Of a stretch of DNA of 64,000 nucleotides, positions 61,150 through 64,000 are shown piece by piece; position 1 is the stretch's first letter, and each line of letters opens with the position of its first letter. The notes beneath the pieces are model-generated. The model did no database searches, was not told the origin of the DNA, and saw only the letters and a program-made list of their open reading frames with translations. This stretch comes from Fibrobacterota bacterium. Its GTDB lineage: Bacteria > Fibrobacterota > Chitinivibrionia > Chitinivibrionales > Chitinispirillaceae. Where the stretch lies: the NCBI GenBank assembly GCA_023436205.1, contig JAEZKC010000072.1, positions 1 to 64,000 on the forward strand, given 5' to 3'. A program made the position numbers and the translations under genes.

Positions 61150-61873
61150 CCTACGGATTGTTGATTTATGATTAGTGATTGACGCTTCTTGAAAATTGAT
61201 CAAGTATATGATTCTGCCCCGCTCCACTCATACTGAGCGTAGGTCCGCCGGAGTCAAAAGGGAATTGTTGATTTATGAATGACGATTGTTGATTTTGAGA
61301 ACTGTCAATTGTGGTATTCTGCCCCGCTCCGCTTATACTGAGCGTAGGTCCGCCGGAGTCGAAGGATAATCATGGTTGGCTTATCAAATTGTCACTAGTA
61401 AATTACACCTTAACATTTCCGCGCCGCCCTGGGTATACGAACCAACGATATGTCTTCTGGACCCCTGAAGGGGCGATATACTTTGGAAATCATAATGCCC
61501 CGATATTGGAGAAAGCCCATCCTGAAATTCGTGACTACCAGACTCTTATGCCTATTTAAGATTAATACCCGATGCGGGGAAGGGTGGCCGGTGACCTATG
61601 AGGCGTCTTCGCCGTTAACAGGACTATCCTTCGACTCCGCCAGACCTGCACTAAGGATTAACGGAGCAGGGCACCGTTGATAGAAAACTTTCGATTCAAC
61701 AATTAAAACTTTTCAATCAATAATTCCCTTTTGAGATCAGTGGGACCTATGCTCTATGTGAGCGGAGCAGGAATATGTCTCGGTCCGACAATTCATAATT
61801 CGCATATCGCCATCGTAGATTGTAGGTCAGCCGCATTTGCAGTGAGATTATCTTTAAAGTAGTTTTATGTGAA
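61150..61873. repeat. Repeat-filled gap: families A, B and palindromic repeats
   Basis: Two direct copies of a family A unit (TCTGCCCCGCTCC, then TACTGAGCGTAGGTCCGCC) lie about 105 bases apart, with cores at 61239 and 61344. A CCCCTGAAGGGGC palindrome unit lies near 61436-61500. Family B at 61586-61622 is followed by an inverted family A core at 61628-61649, and a partial A copy lies near 61740. AT-rich TTGTTGATTTATGA segments separate the first copies. No gene is seen. Confidence 0.7.
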
Positions 61874-63232
61874 ATGAGACCACGTCCAGAAAAAAACGCT
61901 CACAGCAGTATTCCTCAGGAATCCTATCACCTGATACTAGACTCCATCGCCGATGGAGTATTTACGGTCGATAAAGACTGGAACATAACATCCTTCAATA
62001 AGGCAGCAGAACAGATTACCGGAGTGTCACGCCAGAATGCTATCGGCTCCAAATGCTGGGAAGTTTTTCATGCAGAAATCTGTGAACGGGACTGTCTGCT
62101 GAAAAAAACTATCCGCTCAAACAAGCCTTGTGTGAACCGGACAGTCCGTATTCTGAAAAAGTCTGGATTGTTAGCACCCATAAGCATCTCGACTGCGATT
62201 CTGAGGGATGGAGAGGGTACTATCATCGGAGGCGTCGAAACGTTCAGGGATCTGAGCGAAATCGAAGAGCTTCGCAAAGAAGTCTTCGGGAAGAGTACTC
62301 ATTATGATATGGTAACCCGCAACCATAAACTCCTTGGTATCATTTCCACTCTGCCCGCCATCGCACAAAGCGGTATGCCAGTTCTCATTCTGGGAGAAAG
62401 CGGGACCGGGAAAGAGTTGCTGGCGAAGGCGATTCATGCACTGAGTAATCGCAAGAAAGGCCCTTTTGTAGCTATCAACTGCGGAGCACTTCCGGAAAAC
62501 CTGCTTGAATCAGAACTGTTCGGCTACAGAAAAGGTGCTTTTACAGATGCAAAAGCTGACAAGCCGGGCCGGTTCGATAGAGCTAAAGGTGGCACCCTTT
62601 TTCTGGATGAAATTGCGGAACTGTCAAAGGCGATACAAGTTAAACTGCTTCGAGTACTCCAGGAGTACATCTATGAACCACTCGGTTCCACTGAACCCGT
62701 GAGCTCTGATACGCGGATCATTGCTGCTACAAACCGTGATCTGAATCAGATGGTGAAGTCTGGTGAATTCAGGCAGGATCTTTTTTATAGAATTCATATC
62801 ATGCCTGTGACACTTCCGCCGCTGCGGGAGAGGACAGATGATATTCCTCTTCTTATCGAGCACTATATCGCCCACTACAGTGCAATTCATAACAAGTCAA
62901 TTGAAGGCGTGGACTCCGAGGCTCTCTCTCTTCTGCTGGATCACCGCTTCCCCGGCAACATCCGGGAACTGCAGAATATACTCCAGCACGCTTTGGTGCT
63001 CTGTCAGGGATCCATGATTGAAAAAAAGCACTTGCCGAATTATCTGACTCAGCCTGAGCTATCTTTATCTGCAGAACCTTCGACAGATGAAACATTCGAA
63101 GAGGTCGAAAAGAGGCGAATTATACGAGCACTGGAGAAAAACAGGTTCAACCGCACCACTACTGCCAGAGAACTTACAATGCACGTGGCGACGCTTTGGC
63201 GGAAGATGAAAAAATACGGAATAGATTTGTAA
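61874..63232 (+). CDS. Sigma-54-dependent transcriptional activator with PAS domain
   Basis: The 452-residue protein has an N-terminal PAS domain (about 15-130) with Cys61, Cys70 and Cys74 (CWEVFHAEICERDC) that could bind metal or sense redox. The AAA+ domain (about 140-380) has Walker A GESGTGKE at 174-181 and Walker B GGTLFLDEI near 239-247. The C-terminal Fis-type helix-turn-helix reads RTTTARELTMHVATLWRKMKK. The sigma-54 contact loop reads GAFTDA (221-226) rather than the standard GAFTGA. The neighbour on the other strand is an Mrp-type ATPase, a pairing seen in anaerobes. Confidence 0.93.
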   Translation: MRPRPEKNAHSSIPQESYHLILDSIADGVFTVDKDWNITSFNKAAEQITGVSRQNAIGSKCWEVFHAEICERDCLLKKTIRSNKPCVNRTVRILKKSGLLAPISISTAILRDGEGTIIGGVETFRDLSEIEELRKEVFGKSTHYDMVTRNHKLLGIISTLPAIAQSGMPVLILGESGTGKELLAKAIHALSNRKKGPFVAINCGALPENLLESELFGYRKGAFTDAKADKPGRFDRAKGGTLFLDEIAELSKAIQVKLLRVLQEYIYEPLGSTEPVSSDTRIIAATNRDLNQMVKSGEFRQDLFYRIHIMPVTLPPLRERTDDIPLLIEHYIAHYSAIHNKSIEGVDSEALSLLLDHRFPGNIRELQNILQHALVLCQGSMIEKKHLPNYLTQPELSLSAEPSTDETFEEVEKRRIIRALEKNRFNRTTTARELTMHVATLWRKMKKYGIDL

Positions 63233-63284
63233 ACCGCATCTTTCAGCCATTCCAACCAAAGCAACAATGAGCTCAACCCTGCTA

Positions 63285-64000
63285 TTATATTTTATCGATA
63301 ATACCCAGGATTACTTCAATTGTTTTCCCGCCCGATCCTCTATCGATTATCGAATCCCCTTTGTCGCTGTGAACGACAAACGCAGGATCGATCGGTAACG
63401 CTCCCAGAAAAGGAATGCCGAGCTCATCTGCCATTTTTTTGCCACCACCGCTACTGAAGATTGCGGTTTCTGTATTGCAGTGAGGGCAGACAAACCCGCT
63501 CATGTTTTCAATAATGCCGATCACCTTTACATTCAATTTATTGCAGAAGTCTATTGACTTGCGAACGTCAAATGTGGCCACTTCCTGGGGTGTCGTCACT
63601 ATAAGTGCACCATCCGGTTGAGCTGTCTGTACAACCGATAGCGGTTCATCACCTGTTCCGGGCGGAGAATCGATGATCAGGTAGTCAAGCTCACCCCATA
63701 CTGTATGCCCTATAAACTGAGATATCACCGCATGTTTCAACGGCCCTCTCCAGATAACGGAATCATGCAGGTTTTGAAGCAGGAACTGAACAGACATCAC
63801 CTTGAGAAGGTTGTTGTACTTAAGTGCCGGTTCCAGGAATGTTTCATTTCCGCTGCTTACGAAATTTTCGAGGCCCAGCATTTTAGGAACCGATGGTCCG
63901 TGCAAATCTGTGTCAAGCAGCCCTGTGCTCATTCCTTTCAGTGCCAATCCTACCGCAAGGTTCACGGCAACAGTGCTCTTCCCCACTCCGCCCTTACCCG
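63285..64000 (-). CDS. Mrp/NBP35-type P-loop ATPase, 5' end outside the window
   Basis: The part seen (about 238 codons) has GKGGVGKSTVAVNLAVGLAL at the window edge (deviant Walker A), then DTDLHGPSVPKMLG, DYLIIDSPPGTGDEP and IGIIENMSGFVCPHC. This is the Mrp/NBP35/ApbC family, which carries or inserts iron-sulfur clusters. The CPHC pair would bind the bridging cluster in the dimer. The start lies beyond 64000. The 52-base gap to the sigma-54 gene holds both 3' ends. Confidence 0.93.
   Translation of the reverse strand, partial: GKGGVGKSTVAVNLAVGLALKGMSTGLLDTDLHGPSVPKMLGLENFVSSGNETFLEPALKYNNLLKVMSVQFLLQNLHDSVIWRGPLKHAVISQFIGHTVWGELDYLIIDSPPGTGDEPLSVVQTAQPDGALIVTTPQEVATFDVRKSIDFCNKLNVKVIGIIENMSGFVCPHCNTETAIFSSGGGKKMADELGIPFLGALPIDPAFVVHSDKGDSIIDRGSGGKTIEVILGIIDKI

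Overview
The window suggests a Gram-negative, rod-shaped bacterium with an elaborate outer membrane. The mix fits the Fibrobacterota/Chitinivibrionia area: DUF4914, secreted polysaccharidases with C-terminal sorting-type domains, PorV-like barrels, LolA and a complete MreBCD-PBP2-RodA set. This placement is an inference from gene content; there is no rRNA gene here to confirm it.

Layout. 1-3.2 kb: the right end of an IS21-family element that has cut the toxin gene brnT, the surviving antitoxin brnA, dispersed repeats and small hypothetical genes. 3.6-7.7 kb: a ferrous-iron regulon (outer-membrane protein, feoB, feoA, DtxR-type regulator) with the same 14-bp inverted repeat before each transcription unit. 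8-12.4 kb: wrbA, a secreted pectate lyase and an orphan histidine kinase. 12.6-15.9 kb: two DUF2294/MpsC-family genes around a probable structured attenuator RNA, then DUF4914 and a lone fliE. 16.3-23.8 kb: thiD2-like gene, ftsK, lolA, a FlgD-fold surface protein and two PorV-like proteins. 24-31.6 kb: mreB, mreC, mreD, mrdA, rodA, lgt and comF, followed by tRNA-Ser and a deleted group II intron. 32-33.3 kb: ppnP with an unknown partner. 33.4-43 kb: outer-membrane proteins, a TolQ/TolR-like motor pair with a large Ig/beta-barrel partner, and an ECF sigma/FecR pair. 43.5-48.6 kb: a GH5-type glycosidase and small envelope genes bounded by repeats. 49-54.6 kb: an eroded defence and mobile-element zone (RAYT fragment, ImmA/IrrE-PIN remnants, Mrr nuclease, frameshifted DUF5131, Fic, and the scar of a deleted type I R-M locus) full of repeats. 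54.8-61.1 kb: a tightly packed operon of DUF4956, an HlyD-like protein with a C-terminal propeller-like region, a TolC-like protein, a VTC domain protein and a lamin-tail lipoprotein. 61.2-64 kb: repeats, a sigma-54 activator and an Mrp-type ATPase cut by the window edge.

The best candidates for undescribed biology are four. The 54.8-61.1 kb operon looks like a trans-envelope machine built round a polyphosphate-polymerase fold. The 34.8-40.1 kb operon looks like a proton-driven envelope motor with its own outer-membrane partner. The MpsC-RNA-MpsC-DUF4914 locus carries a leader with apparently competing hairpins. Several families of dispersed composite repeats fill the gaps between genes and occur beside a transposase fragment of the REP-associated type.
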